A stretch of DNA of 64,000 bases, from positions 1,488,001-1,552,000 of the forward strand of contig JAPCWB010000001.1 in assembly GCA_025938935.1 (NCBI GenBank), read 5' to 3'. A program made the translations under genes and the position numbers. Of the stretch, positions 8,893 to 17,846 are shown piece after piece. Below the pieces are notes generated by a model, which was not told the origin of the DNA, ran no database searches, and saw only the letters and a program-made list of their open reading frames with translations. The DNA is from Novosphingobium sp. MW5 (GTDB lineage Bacteria; Pseudomonadota; Alphaproteobacteria; Sphingomonadales; Sphingomonadaceae). Numbering within the stretch: position 1 is the stretch's first letter; every line of letters starts with the position of its first letter.

Positions 8893-9543
8893 ATGAAAAA
8901 CGGGTCATTCGGCAAGGCTGCCGCTTCACTTGCCGCTTTCACCATGCTGGCCAGTCCGGCGCTGGCCGCCACTTCCGCACAGGCGCCGCATGCCACTTCG
9001 GCTGCGGCACTGCCGTACGATAAGGCGGCCGACCGCGGCTGGGGTAATAATGGTTGGGGCAACCGCTGGAACGGCGGTTGGGGTCGCCGTCATCACGATG
9101 ACGGCATCAGTGCGGGCGATGTCTTCGCTGGCGTGCTGGTGCTCGGCACGATTGCCGCCATCGCTTCTGCGGCCAGCAAGAAGAACAAGCGCGAGCGCGA
9201 GGAAGACGTGCGCCGCCCGGGTGAGGACGACTGGCGTTATGGCAATGGCAGCCAGGACGTTGGCAATTCGGTGGACGTTCCGCCGCCTGACCGGGGTTGG
9301 GCTTCGGATGGCCGTCCCTCGGGCTATTCCCGTGGTGTCTCACTCGATACGGCCGTGGACACTTGCGTTGCAGACGTGGAACGCGGCTCGAACCGGGTCG
9401 ATACGGTTGATAACGTCAACCGTGATGGCGACGGCTGGCGCATCGAAGGTCGCACGCAGTCCGGCGCTTCCTGGAACTGTTCGGTTGACGGTTCGGGCCG
9501 GGTCAAGGGCGTCGAGACTGACGACCGGCGTCCCCGCTACTGA
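8893..9543 (+). CDS. Secreted Gly/Trp-rich protein with one membrane segment, unknown function
   Basis: No named family was recognised. A signal peptide (MKNGSFGKAAASLAAFTMLASPALAA) is followed by a Gly/Asn/Trp-rich stretch (GWGNNGWGNRWNGGWG) and a hydrophobic helix (about residues 75-95). A charged region (KKNKREREEDVRRPGEDD) comes next. The compact C-terminal domain (about residues 155-216) holds two cysteines, in TCVADVERG and WNCSVDG, possibly a disulfide. The start at 8893 is chosen because it begins the signal peptide; the frame extends 16 codons upstream without a plausible ribosome site. It is probably an envelope protein. It converges on the TRIC-like gene with one base between stops. 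Confidence 0.7.
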   Translation: MKNGSFGKAAASLAAFTMLASPALAATSAQAPHATSAAALPYDKAADRGWGNNGWGNRWNGGWGRRHHDDGISAGDVFAGVLVLGTIAAIASAASKKNKREREEDVRRPGEDDWRYGNGSQDVGNSVDVPPPDRGWASDGRPSGYSRGVSLDTAVDTCVADVERGSNRVDTVDNVNRDGDGWRIEGRTQSGASWNCSVDGSGRVKGVETDDRRPRY

Positions 9544-9544
9544 T

Positions 9545-10177
9545 CTAATCCCGGCGCTGCCCCCGGCCATAGGCGGGCAGCGCCAGCTTCCTGTGGATCG
9601 CAAGGCCGCGCAGGGCAAAGCCCGCACCCATGGCAAGCGGCCAGCCAATCACCCGGTCCAGACCCGACAGGGCCGCCGCCAATGTGGCGGATAGCGCAGC
9701 TGCCGTCACATAAAGCTCGGGCCGCATGAGGATCGAGGGCCGCCCCGCTAGCACGTCTCGGATGATGCCCCCTACGCAGCCGGTAATCACGCCCATCAGC
9801 ACTGCCGGCACAACCGGCACGCCATAAGCGAGCGACTTGGCCGTGCCGATCACCGAATAGGCAGCCAGCCCCACCGCGTCGGCCCAGTCGAGCAGTTCGC
9901 CATCCCACCAGCGGGTCGGGGTGAACCAAGCGACGAGGGCCGTGCCAAGGCATACTGGCGCAACCCACGGATCATGGATCCAGAACACTGGCGCGCCGAT
10001 CAGAAGGTCGCGGATGGAACCGCCGCCGACACCCGTCACCAGTGCAAAGAAGGCGAGGGTGACGAAGGTCTGCCGCAGCTTCGCCGCGAGCAATGCGCCG
10101 GTGAGGGCGAAAACCGCGATGCCGGTCAGGTCCAGCGCGGCTGGAATCGCTGAGAGAGGCAGGTCGGGCGTCGTCAT
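9545..10177 (-). CDS. TRIC/UPF0126 family membrane channel protein
   Basis: This 210-residue integral membrane protein has seven predicted hydrophobic segments and the two repeated motifs of bacterial TRIC (trimeric intracellular cation) channels. They are GVGGGSIRDLL near residue 50 and GCVGGIIRDVL near residue 135. Relatives are homotrimeric potassium-selective channels, so it may act in inner-membrane cation flux. The start codon overlaps the stop of the upstream secreted-protein gene (ATGA), which indicates translational coupling. Confidence 0.9.
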   Translation of the reverse strand: MTTPDLPLSAIPAALDLTGIAVFALTGALLAAKLRQTFVTLAFFALVTGVGGGSIRDLLIGAPVFWIHDPWVAPVCLGTALVAWFTPTRWWDGELLDWADAVGLAAYSVIGTAKSLAYGVPVVPAVLMGVITGCVGGIIRDVLAGRPSILMRPELYVTAAALSATLAAALSGLDRVIGWPLAMGAGFALRGLAIHRKLALPAYGRGQRRD

Positions 10178-10647
10178 TTGGCGGCAACCGGCTTGAACAC
10201 CACGTCCGCTCCCTTGCCGTCAGAAGCCAAATAGCCCGCGCCTTGCCAGCGCCAGTTGCTGTCCATCGACTGGGCCGGGCTGGCGGGCGCGCTGCGCATC
10301 ATTCCGGTAAAGGCGATCCCCGTTGCGGTGGCGTTGGCCTTGCCATGGCCCACGCCGCCCAGCGTGTTGATATAGGTGAACACGATCTTTTCGCCCGAAC
10401 GGCTGTAGAGCGTCTCACCCGCATAAACGACCTTGCCGTCAATAGCCACGCGGTGCCGGTCGCGCACGTGCTTGCCGCCATAGACCGCTTCGAAGCAATG
10501 CCGGTCGGCCGCGCTCGGCCCGACTACAGCACTGAAGCACTTGCCCACGAGCCGGTCGAAAAGCTTCAGTCCCGATGCATCGCCGCCTTGCTCCGCCGCC
10601 ATCGCCGGGACGGTGAAGGCAAGCAGGAGGAGCGGAATGCGGCGCAT
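10174..10647 (-). CDS. Secreted protein of unknown function
   Basis: A 157-residue exported protein with signal peptide MRRIPLLLLAFTVPAMAAEQ. The mature part has two cysteines early on (GKCFSAV and DRHCFEAVYGG) and an aromatic/Gly core (VYAGETLYSRSGEKIVFTYIN). It looks like a small lipocalin-like or heme-nitrobindin-like beta barrel, but I cannot assign it. The frame extends to TTG at 10680 and ATG at 10665; I prefer 10647 because it begins the signal peptide. It is co-translated with the TRIC-like gene and divergent from the P450 genes. Confidence 0.65.
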   Translation of the reverse strand: MRRIPLLLLAFTVPAMAAEQGGDASGLKLFDRLVGKCFSAVVGPSAADRHCFEAVYGGKHVRDRHRVAIDGKVVYAGETLYSRSGEKIVFTYINTLGGVGHGKANATATGIAFTGMMRSAPASPAQSMDSNWRWQGAGYLASDGKGADVVFKPVAAK

Positions 10648-10754
10648 GGGCAGTCCATAAGGCATATGCAGGAAATCCAAAAGCGGTCGGTCGCATCCCT
10701 TACCTTCGCCGCCCCTTTCGCCGCGATTGACAAAGAAGGTTACGGGTGCTGATG

Positions 10755-10771
10755 TGATCTACAATAGATCA
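10755..10771. promoter_or_regulatory. Palindromic operator candidate before the P450 operon
   Basis: TGATCT-ACAAT-AGATCA is a perfect 6-bp inverted repeat with a 5-nt spacer, ending 4 bases before the GGGGAG ribosome site of the first P450. This position overlaps the expected transcription start region and fits a repressor operator, for example a TetR-type ligand-responsive regulator. No regulator gene is adjacent. Confidence 0.55.
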
Positions 10772-10789
10772 TAGTGGGGAGATAGCTTG

Positions 10790-12106
10790 GTGGGACGGGA
10801 TTTCGCGCAGGTCGATTTCTATACCGACGCCGCGCTGGTCGAGGAAACGCACGAGTATTTCCACTGGCTGCGCGCGCAGGGGCCGGTGGTCAAATTGCCC
10901 GGCCGCAATGTCTATGCCGTGACCGGCTTCGACGAGACCATTAGCCTCGCGCTCGATACCGAGCATTTCAGCACGATCAATTCGGTGATTGGCGCGGAAG
11001 TGAAACTGCCCTTCGAACCGCAGGGCGATGACATCACCGCCGAGCTGGAAGCAGCGCGGGGCAAGATCGAGTTCTCCGACCAGATCACCTCGCAGCAGGG
11101 CAAGCGCCACGCCGACCTGCGCTCGATCCTCGCCCGCCTGTTCACGCCCACGCGTCTGCGTGAACTTGAACCCAGCCTGCGCCAGACAGCTGACAGCCTG
11201 ATCGATGAATGGGTCGCGGACGGCAAGGTAGAGGTGGCGACCCAATATGGCGGGCCTTACGCCACGTTGGTCATAGCTGACGTGCTTGGTCTGCCGACCG
11301 ATGTCCGCAACCGCTTCCGCAAGCTGCTCGATGGCACGGTGCCGGTGAAGATCGGTGCCACGCGCGACGAGATGATGAAGAACCCGCTCGTCGCCCTGGG
11401 CAAGGACCTGTTCAAGCTGCTCGCCCGGCGGCGGATTGCCAACCTCCCGCTGATGGCGCCTTTCGCCCGCCTGCTCGGCAAGCGCGAGGACGTGCTCAAC
11501 GATGTCGCCACCGCGCGCTTTCCCGATGGTGCCAAGCCAAGCCTTGTCGACATCACCTCGCTCTCCGCCTTTCTGTTCGGTGCGGGGCAGGACACGACCA
11601 ACCGCCTGCTGTGCACTTGCCTGAAGGTGATAGCCGAACGCCCTGACGTGCAACAGGCCCTGCGCGACGACCCAAAACGCATTCCCGACTTCATAGAGGA
11701 ATGCCTGCGGCTCGACGGCGCGGTGAAGAGCGGCGGCCGCATCTGCCAGAAGTCCACGACGCTGGGCGGGGTGGAGATCAAGGCGGGCACGGTGATGATG
11801 TATTCCCCGATGGCCGCCAACCGCGACCCGCGCCGGTTCGACAATCCGGACCAGTTCGTATTCGACCGGCCGAAGATCCGGGAGCACATGGCTTTCGGTC
11901 GCGGCGCGCACACTTGCATCGGCGCGCCGCTTGCCCGCCGGGAGGTGACCGTCAGCCTCGAACGCCTGCTCGCGCGGATGGGGAACATCCGCCTGTCAGA
12001 GGCACACCACGGCCCGCCCGGCGCACGCCGTTTCACGCACGAGCCAACCTACGTGCTCAACGCGCTGCACGATCTTCACCTCGAATTCGATCCCATCCCG
12101 GCCTGA
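10790..12106 (+). CDS. Cytochrome P450 (bacterial class I type), first of tandem pair
   Basis: This soluble heme-thiolate monooxygenase of 438 residues shows the I-helix motif GAGQDTTNRL, the K-helix ExxR in EECLRLD, and the heme ligand loop FGRGAHTCIGAPLAR with Cys at about residue 376. GTG at 10790 is taken as the start because GGGGAG lies 8 nt upstream; a TTG one codon earlier is too close. It is followed 14 bp later by a second P450, and both share the HHGP motif near the C-terminus. No ferredoxin or ferredoxin reductase is encoded nearby, so electrons must come from an unlinked partner. Confidence 0.93.
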   Translation: MGRDFAQVDFYTDAALVEETHEYFHWLRAQGPVVKLPGRNVYAVTGFDETISLALDTEHFSTINSVIGAEVKLPFEPQGDDITAELEAARGKIEFSDQITSQQGKRHADLRSILARLFTPTRLRELEPSLRQTADSLIDEWVADGKVEVATQYGGPYATLVIADVLGLPTDVRNRFRKLLDGTVPVKIGATRDEMMKNPLVALGKDLFKLLARRRIANLPLMAPFARLLGKREDVLNDVATARFPDGAKPSLVDITSLSAFLFGAGQDTTNRLLCTCLKVIAERPDVQQALRDDPKRIPDFIEECLRLDGAVKSGGRICQKSTTLGGVEIKAGTVMMYSPMAANRDPRRFDNPDQFVFDRPKIREHMAFGRGAHTCIGAPLARREVTVSLERLLARMGNIRLSEAHHGPPGARRFTHEPTYVLNALHDLHLEFDPIPA

Positions 12107-12120
12107 AGGAAGCGCCGCCC

Positions 12121-13392
12121 ATGACGATCACCGCCCGGTCCGACTTCTTCAATGATCGCGAAGTCCTGCTCGATCCCTACACCTATTTCGAAAAGCTGCG
12201 CGAACAGGGGCCGGTGTTCCGCATGGAAAACCGCGACGTGGTGATCGTCACCGGATTTGCCGAAGGCGTATCGGTGCTGCTCAATCACGCGGACTATTCC
12301 TCAATCATCAATCCCGAACCGCTCGCACCGCTGACCTTCACGCCAGAGGGTGACGATATCTCCGAACAGATTGCCGCGGCCAAGCCGGTCAATCCGGCGC
12401 TCGAATTGCTCGTTACTTATGACGGAGATCGCCACACCGCCGCACGGCACCTGCTGAACCCGCTGTTCGTCCCTTCGCGGCTCAAGGCCAACAAGGACTT
12501 CATGGCGCGCTATGCCGATGACATGGCGAAAGAGGTCGTGGCCAAGGGATCGTGCGAGCTCATCAACGAGGTGGCGACGCCCTATGTTACCATGGTCATC
12601 GCCGACCTGCTGGGCGTGCCGGAGCAAGACCGCCAGAAGTTCCGCGAGGTGATCGACGCTGGCCCGCCCCCTGGCAACATGGACACCGCAGACCAGGACC
12701 AGCAGGCACCGAAGGGCAGCGCCGCGCTGACTTTCATGATGAGCTATTTCTACCAGTACCTCACCGACCGCCGCGCTAATCCGCGCGAGGACGTGATGAC
12801 CGAGCTGGCGCTCGCCCGCTATCCCGATGGCTCGCTGCCCGAGATCGGCGAGGCGGTGAAGTCTGCCATGTTCCTCTTCGCTGCCGGGCAGGACACCTCG
12901 GCCAAGCTGCTCGGCAACGCGTTCCGCTTCTTGTGCGAAAGGCAGGACATCCAGCAGCAATTGCGCGAGGACCGCGCGCTGATCCCGGATTTCATCGAGG
13001 AGATGATGCGGCTCGAAGGATCAACCAAGGCGACCTTCCGCCTGTCCAAGCGGCGCACGAAAATCGGTGACTTCGAAATTCCCGCGGGCCAGCGGGTTGT
13101 CGTTGCCCTGCCAGCAGGCAACCGTGATCCGCGCCGCTGGGACGATCCGCACGAGTTCCGCTTGGGCCGCCCGCGGATCAAGGAACACATCGGCTTCGGT
13201 CGCGGCGCGCATACCTGCGCGGGCGCTCCCTTGGCCCGGGTCGAAGTAGCCGTGCTGATCGACCGGTTCCTCGAACACAGCCGCAGCTTCGACCTGTCAG
13301 ATGCCCACCACGGCCCGCGCGGCAGCCGCCGGGTGGATTACGAGGCGAGCTACATCATACGCGGGATTGAGCGGCTGTTCGTCGAGTTCTAA
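12121..13392 (+). CDS. Cytochrome P450, second of tandem pair
   Basis: This 423-residue P450 has the I-helix AAGQDTSAKLL, ExxR in EEMMRLE, and the heme loop FGRGAHTCAGAPLAR (Cys about residue 366). It is clearly related to the preceding P450, with matching GDDI and AHHGPRGSRR segments, so the pair probably arose by an old duplication. The ATG at 12121 has AAGGA upstream; the longer in-frame reading into the first gene is not coding. The two enzymes may carry out successive hydroxylations or act on related substrates; the substrate is unknown. Confidence 0.93.
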   Translation: MTITARSDFFNDREVLLDPYTYFEKLREQGPVFRMENRDVVIVTGFAEGVSVLLNHADYSSIINPEPLAPLTFTPEGDDISEQIAAAKPVNPALELLVTYDGDRHTAARHLLNPLFVPSRLKANKDFMARYADDMAKEVVAKGSCELINEVATPYVTMVIADLLGVPEQDRQKFREVIDAGPPPGNMDTADQDQQAPKGSAALTFMMSYFYQYLTDRRANPREDVMTELALARYPDGSLPEIGEAVKSAMFLFAAGQDTSAKLLGNAFRFLCERQDIQQQLREDRALIPDFIEEMMRLEGSTKATFRLSKRRTKIGDFEIPAGQRVVVALPAGNRDPRRWDDPHEFRLGRPRIKEHIGFGRGAHTCAGAPLARVEVAVLIDRFLEHSRSFDLSDAHHGPRGSRRVDYEASYIIRGIERLFVEF

Positions 13393-13401
13393 CTCGCTTG
13401 A

Positions 13402-14064
13402 TCACCTCGCGCGGCGGCGCCGCCGGAACAGCAGGACCGCGCCCATCAGCGCCGTGACGAGCGAAAGCCCGCCCAGCGTCCAGACCCACGGGTTATGCGC
13501 ATTCTCTCGCTCGCCCGGGTCCATGATGTGCAGCCCCCAGAGGAAGTCATAGGCCCGCCACCAGCGCGTGCGCAAAGCCAGCACTTCGCCCGTCTCGGCA
13601 TCGATGTAGAGGTGCGTGTCACCCGCAAAAGTCGCCTGCCACGAAGGACGCGGGCGGCGCAGGTCCAGCGGCGGTTCATGGGCCGCGAAGGACCTCATGC
13701 TCTGAAGTTCATCCCTTCCCGCGTAAGTGGCCGTGGCAATTCGGCGCGCCTCGGCCTCGTCCACGGGGCCCAGCATTGCACCGCTGCGGGCGTCGAAGCG
13801 ATGGACCGATTTGTCGGCCCCGCTCACTACCCAGACAGCCCGCCCGGCCTCGTCGAGAAGGGCCAGCTTGGTGATGGAGACGGAAGTCTTCGGCGCAATC
13901 AATCCGGCGGGATCAACGGCGCGGGCAGGCCGGCGCAGGTCTTCGGCGCGCACCTCCTCGATCGGCCGGGCGGCCATGAACAGGCCGCTCACCAGCCACA
14001 GCAGGATGGGGAGCGCCGCAATCCACCCAAGCCAGATATGCCAGCGGGCGAAGCGGCGCATCAT
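13402..14064 (-). CDS. PepSY-domain membrane protein
   Basis: A 220-residue protein has an N-terminal membrane helix (WHIWLGWIAALPILLWLVSGLFMAA), a periplasmic part with a PepSY motif (DTHLYIDAETGEVLALRTRWWRAYDFLWGLH split over residues 155-190), and a C-terminal membrane helix ending in RRRRRAR. Relatives are PepSY-associated TM proteins linked to iron-siderophore reduction or envelope functions. It is the last of three closely spaced minus-strand genes and converges on the second P450. Confidence 0.8.
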   Translation of the reverse strand: MMRRFARWHIWLGWIAALPILLWLVSGLFMAARPIEEVRAEDLRRPARAVDPAGLIAPKTSVSITKLALLDEAGRAVWVVSGADKSVHRFDARSGAMLGPVDEAEARRIATATYAGRDELQSMRSFAAHEPPLDLRRPRPSWQATFAGDTHLYIDAETGEVLALRTRWWRAYDFLWGLHIMDPGERENAHNPWVWTLGGLSLVTALMGAVLLFRRRRRAR

Positions 14065-14071
14065 CAGCCGC

Positions 14072-14284
14072 TCAGTCCTCGTCCTCGACCAGCGCCTGGA
14101 CCTTGGTCAGCACGCCCTGGATGCGCTCGGCCGCTTCGGTGAAGGTGGCTACTTCCTCGCGCGCGTTGTTGCGCCCGCGGGCTTCCTTGGCGGCTTCGAG
14201 ATAGCCTTCCATGTCCGCTTCCAGCGCATCGGCGAGGATTTCCAGCTCGTCCTGCGTGAGCTTGAGGGTGACGGTAGAGGCCAT
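14072..14284 (-). CDS. Small acidic helical protein, unknown function
   Basis: A 70-residue acidic protein (start MASTVTLKLTQDELEILADAL) is predicted almost entirely helical, with two amphipathic helices (about residues 10-35 and 43-68). No family was recognised. The ATG at 14284 is chosen over a TTG two codons earlier because AGGAT sits at proper spacing. It lies 15 bp after the SEDS-like gene and 7 bp before the PepSY gene. Confidence 0.65.
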   Translation of the reverse strand: MASTVTLKLTQDELEILADALEADMEGYLEAAKEARGRNNAREEVATFTEAAERIQGVLTKVQALVEDED

Positions 14285-14299
14285 TTTCAAATCCTGTCT

Positions 14300-15118
14300 T
14301 CAGATGCGTTTGGAGCCTGCTGCCGGCATATGCCCGAGCAGGCCGATGGCGATCCCATAACCGATTATCGGAGCCGCGCCATAGCCAATCAGCGGGGTGG
14401 GGAATGGTGCAAGCAGCGATGCGGCAGTCAGGGCAAGGAACCAGCCGGAAACCGCCGCGCCTTCCGCGCGCCGCTCAACCGGCAAGAATAACGGGGCCGC
14501 AATGGCCACGGCCAGTGCTGCCGGAAGCAGGATGGCAGGCAATCCGCCACTGCTCAGGGCATCCTGCAAGACATTTTCCACGAAGGGCACCGGCTGGAGC
14601 CCGTCAGGCCGGTTGGCGGTGAACAGAAGCGCCCCGGCGCTCCCTGCCAGAGCCACAAGGCGAAGGGGACGGAAGTCGAAAAACAGTGCGAGGCTTATCG
14701 AGAGGACCAGCGCAAGGGCGAAGCTCATGTCCGGCTGGAGCGCGGCGAGCGCTGCCACAACAAGTGCGGCGGCCGTTCCTGTCCAATCCGCACGGCGCAA
14801 GTAAGCGATCAGGAACAAGGGACCGAACAGGGCTGCTGTATGGAGCCGGAGAGGGCCGATTTCCAGCCAGCGGTGCACGCCATCGACGCCTGGTCCGACC
14901 ATGATCGCAGCAGCCATGGCGAGCGCGGCTAAAACGAGCCCGAATAGCTCAAGGGCTCGAGCCGGTACTCGGCGCAGGATCACGGCCGCAACGAGGCCCA
15001 CAATGGTCGCCGCGCCATTGACCAGTGCATAGGTTTGCGGAGCACCGGCGAGCCAGAGCCATACAATCCCGGCAGCGACCGCGGCAACGTAAGCGGCAGT
15101 CACTCCCCGCAAGGGCAT
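14300..15118 (-). CDS. Short polytopic membrane protein with SEDS (FtsW/RodA)-like motifs
   Basis: A 272-residue protein has about eight hydrophobic segments. Residues around 70-145 hold VHRWLEIGPLRLH, then FLIAYLRRA and ALQPDMSFALALVLS. These resemble the GxxRWxxIGPxxxQPSE and LQPDLGTA blocks of SEDS glycosyltransferases (FtsW, RodA). It is far shorter than the roughly 370-400 residues of FtsW, and the PSE motif is not conserved. Its start overlaps the lpd stop (ATGA), so it is translationally coupled to lpd. The likeness was seen by eye; it may be a degenerate SEDS paralogue of unknown role. Confidence 0.6.
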   Translation of the reverse strand: MPLRGVTAAYVAAVAAGIVWLWLAGAPQTYALVNGAATIVGLVAAVILRRVPARALELFGLVLAALAMAAAIMVGPGVDGVHRWLEIGPLRLHTAALFGPLFLIAYLRRADWTGTAAALVVAALAALQPDMSFALALVLSISLALFFDFRPLRLVALAGSAGALLFTANRPDGLQPVPFVENVLQDALSSGGLPAILLPAALAVAIAAPLFLPVERRAEGAAVSGWFLALTAASLLAPFPTPLIGYGAAPIIGYGIAIGLLGHMPAAGSKRI

Positions 15119-16515
15119 CAGATGTGGATCGGCTTGCCGGTCACCGCCATCGCGGCTTCCTTGATCGCTTCCGAATGGGTGGGGTGGGCGTGGCAGGTAT
15201 AGGCGATGTCTTCGCTCGTCGCGCCAAATTCCATGGCCTGCGCAGCCTGGGCGATCATCGTGCCGGCCACCGAGGCAATGCACCACACGCCCAGCACCTT
15301 GTCGGTCCCGGCATCGGCGATCACCTTCACGAAGCCGTCAGGCTCGTGGTTGGTCTTGGCGCGGCTGTTGGCGAGCATCGGAAACTTGCCGACCTTGATT
15401 TCGCCGCGCTCTTTCGCGGCTTCCTCGGTCAGGCCGACCCCGGCGAATTCGGGCATGGTATAGACCACGCCGGGGATGACATCGTGGTTCACGATGCCGG
15501 TCAGCCCGGCGATGTTCTCGGCCACGGCGATGCCTTCGTCCTCGGCCTTGTGGGCCAGCATGGGACCGGGGATCACGTCGCCCACGGCCCAGACGCCGTC
15601 GATCTTCGTGCGGAATTCGTGGTCGGTCTCGATCTGGCCGCGCTGGTTGCGCTCCAGCCCGATGGCCTCGAGGCCAAGCCCGTCGACATTCGGGCGGCGG
15701 CCGATGGAGACCAGCACGACGTCAGCTTCGAGCGTTTCGGCGGTGCCGCCCGCCGAAGGCTCAACCGTGACCGTGGCCTTCTTGCCCTTGACCGAAACGC
15801 CGGTGACCTTGGTCGAAAGCTTGAGCGTCATGCCCTGCTTCTTGAAGATCTTGGCAGCCTCCTTGCGGACGTCGCCGTCCATGCCGGGGAGCAGCTGGTC
15901 GAGGAATTCGACCACAGTCACTTCCGCACCCAGCCGGCGCCAGACCGAGCCGAGCTCAAGTCCGATCACGCCGCCGCCGATAACAATCATCTTCTTCGGC
16001 ACGGAAGTCAGCTCAAGCGCGCCGGTGCTGTCAACGACCACGCCCTTGGCATTATCGATCTCCACGCCCGGGAGCGGCGTGACCGAGGAGCCAGTGGCGA
16101 TCACCACGTTCTTGGCGGTGACGGTCTTGCCCGCGACTTCGACGGTGTGCGCATCCTTGAAGCTGGCGTAGCCCTTCAACCAATCGACCTTGTTCTTCTT
16201 GAACAGGAATTCGATGCCGCCGGTCAGGCCCTTGACCGCGTCGATCCGCTGGCCCTGCATGGTGGCAAGATCGAGCTCGGGCTTCACCTTGATGCCCATC
16301 TTGGCCATCGTGCCGTTCGCCGCCGCGTCATAAAATTCCGAGGCGTGGAGCAGGGCCTTCGAGGGGATGCAGCCGACATTGAGGCAGGTCCCGCCCAGCG
16401 TCTCGCGCCCTTCGGCACAGGCCGTCTTCAGGCCCAGCTGCGCCGCGCGGATTGCCGCGACATAGCCGCCGGGACCGGCACCGATGATGAGGACGTCGTA
16501 GTCGTATTCAGCCAT
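15118..16515 (-). CDS. lpd: Dihydrolipoyl dehydrogenase (E3)
   Basis: This E3 subunit reoxidises dihydrolipoamide of the 2-oxoglutarate dehydrogenase complex with NAD+. The 465-residue protein shows the FAD motif GAGPGGYVAA, the redox-active disulfide GGTCLNVGC (Cys44 and Cys49), the NAD-binding GGGVIGLELGSVW, and the C-terminal catalytic His-Glu pair in HAHPTHSE. The ATG at 16515 has GGAG 6 nt upstream; a further ATG five codons earlier falls inside a palindromic repeat. It is the last enzyme of the mdh-sucD-sucA-odhB-lpd cluster. Confidence 0.97.
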   Translation of the reverse strand: MAEYDYDVLIIGAGPGGYVAAIRAAQLGLKTACAEGRETLGGTCLNVGCIPSKALLHASEFYDAAANGTMAKMGIKVKPELDLATMQGQRIDAVKGLTGGIEFLFKKNKVDWLKGYASFKDAHTVEVAGKTVTAKNVVIATGSSVTPLPGVEIDNAKGVVVDSTGALELTSVPKKMIVIGGGVIGLELGSVWRRLGAEVTVVEFLDQLLPGMDGDVRKEAAKIFKKQGMTLKLSTKVTGVSVKGKKATVTVEPSAGGTAETLEADVVLVSIGRRPNVDGLGLEAIGLERNQRGQIETDHEFRTKIDGVWAVGDVIPGPMLAHKAEDEGIAVAENIAGLTGIVNHDVIPGVVYTMPEFAGVGLTEEAAKERGEIKVGKFPMLANSRAKTNHEPDGFVKVIADAGTDKVLGVWCIASVAGTMIAQAAQAMEFGATSEDIAYTCHAHPTHSEAIKEAAMAVTGKPIHI

Positions 16516-16524
16516 TGTCTTCTC

Positions 16525-16607
16525 CGTCATCCCGGGCTCGACCCGGGATCGCTGGCCGCTGGCTCCGGACTTGGGGCCAGCGGTCCCGGATCAAGTCCGG
16601 GACGACG
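16525..16607. repeat. REP-like inverted palindromic element between odhB and lpd
   Basis: Two copies of an imperfect palindromic unit face each other. The left unit (16525-16557) holds CCCGGG-CTCGA-CCCGGG and ends GCTGGCC. The right unit (16575-16607) begins GGCCAGCGG, holds TCCCGGA-TCAAG-TCCGGGA and ends GACGACG. The outer CGTC/GACG ends also match. This is the form of a REP doublet, and the GTCATCCCGGA-type unit is common between genes in alphaproteobacteria. It may stabilise or punctuate the odhB-lpd mRNA. Confidence 0.75.
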
Positions 16608-16610
16608 TTA

Positions 16611-17837
<1,227 letters not shown>

Positions 17838-17846
17838 GGTGTTTCC

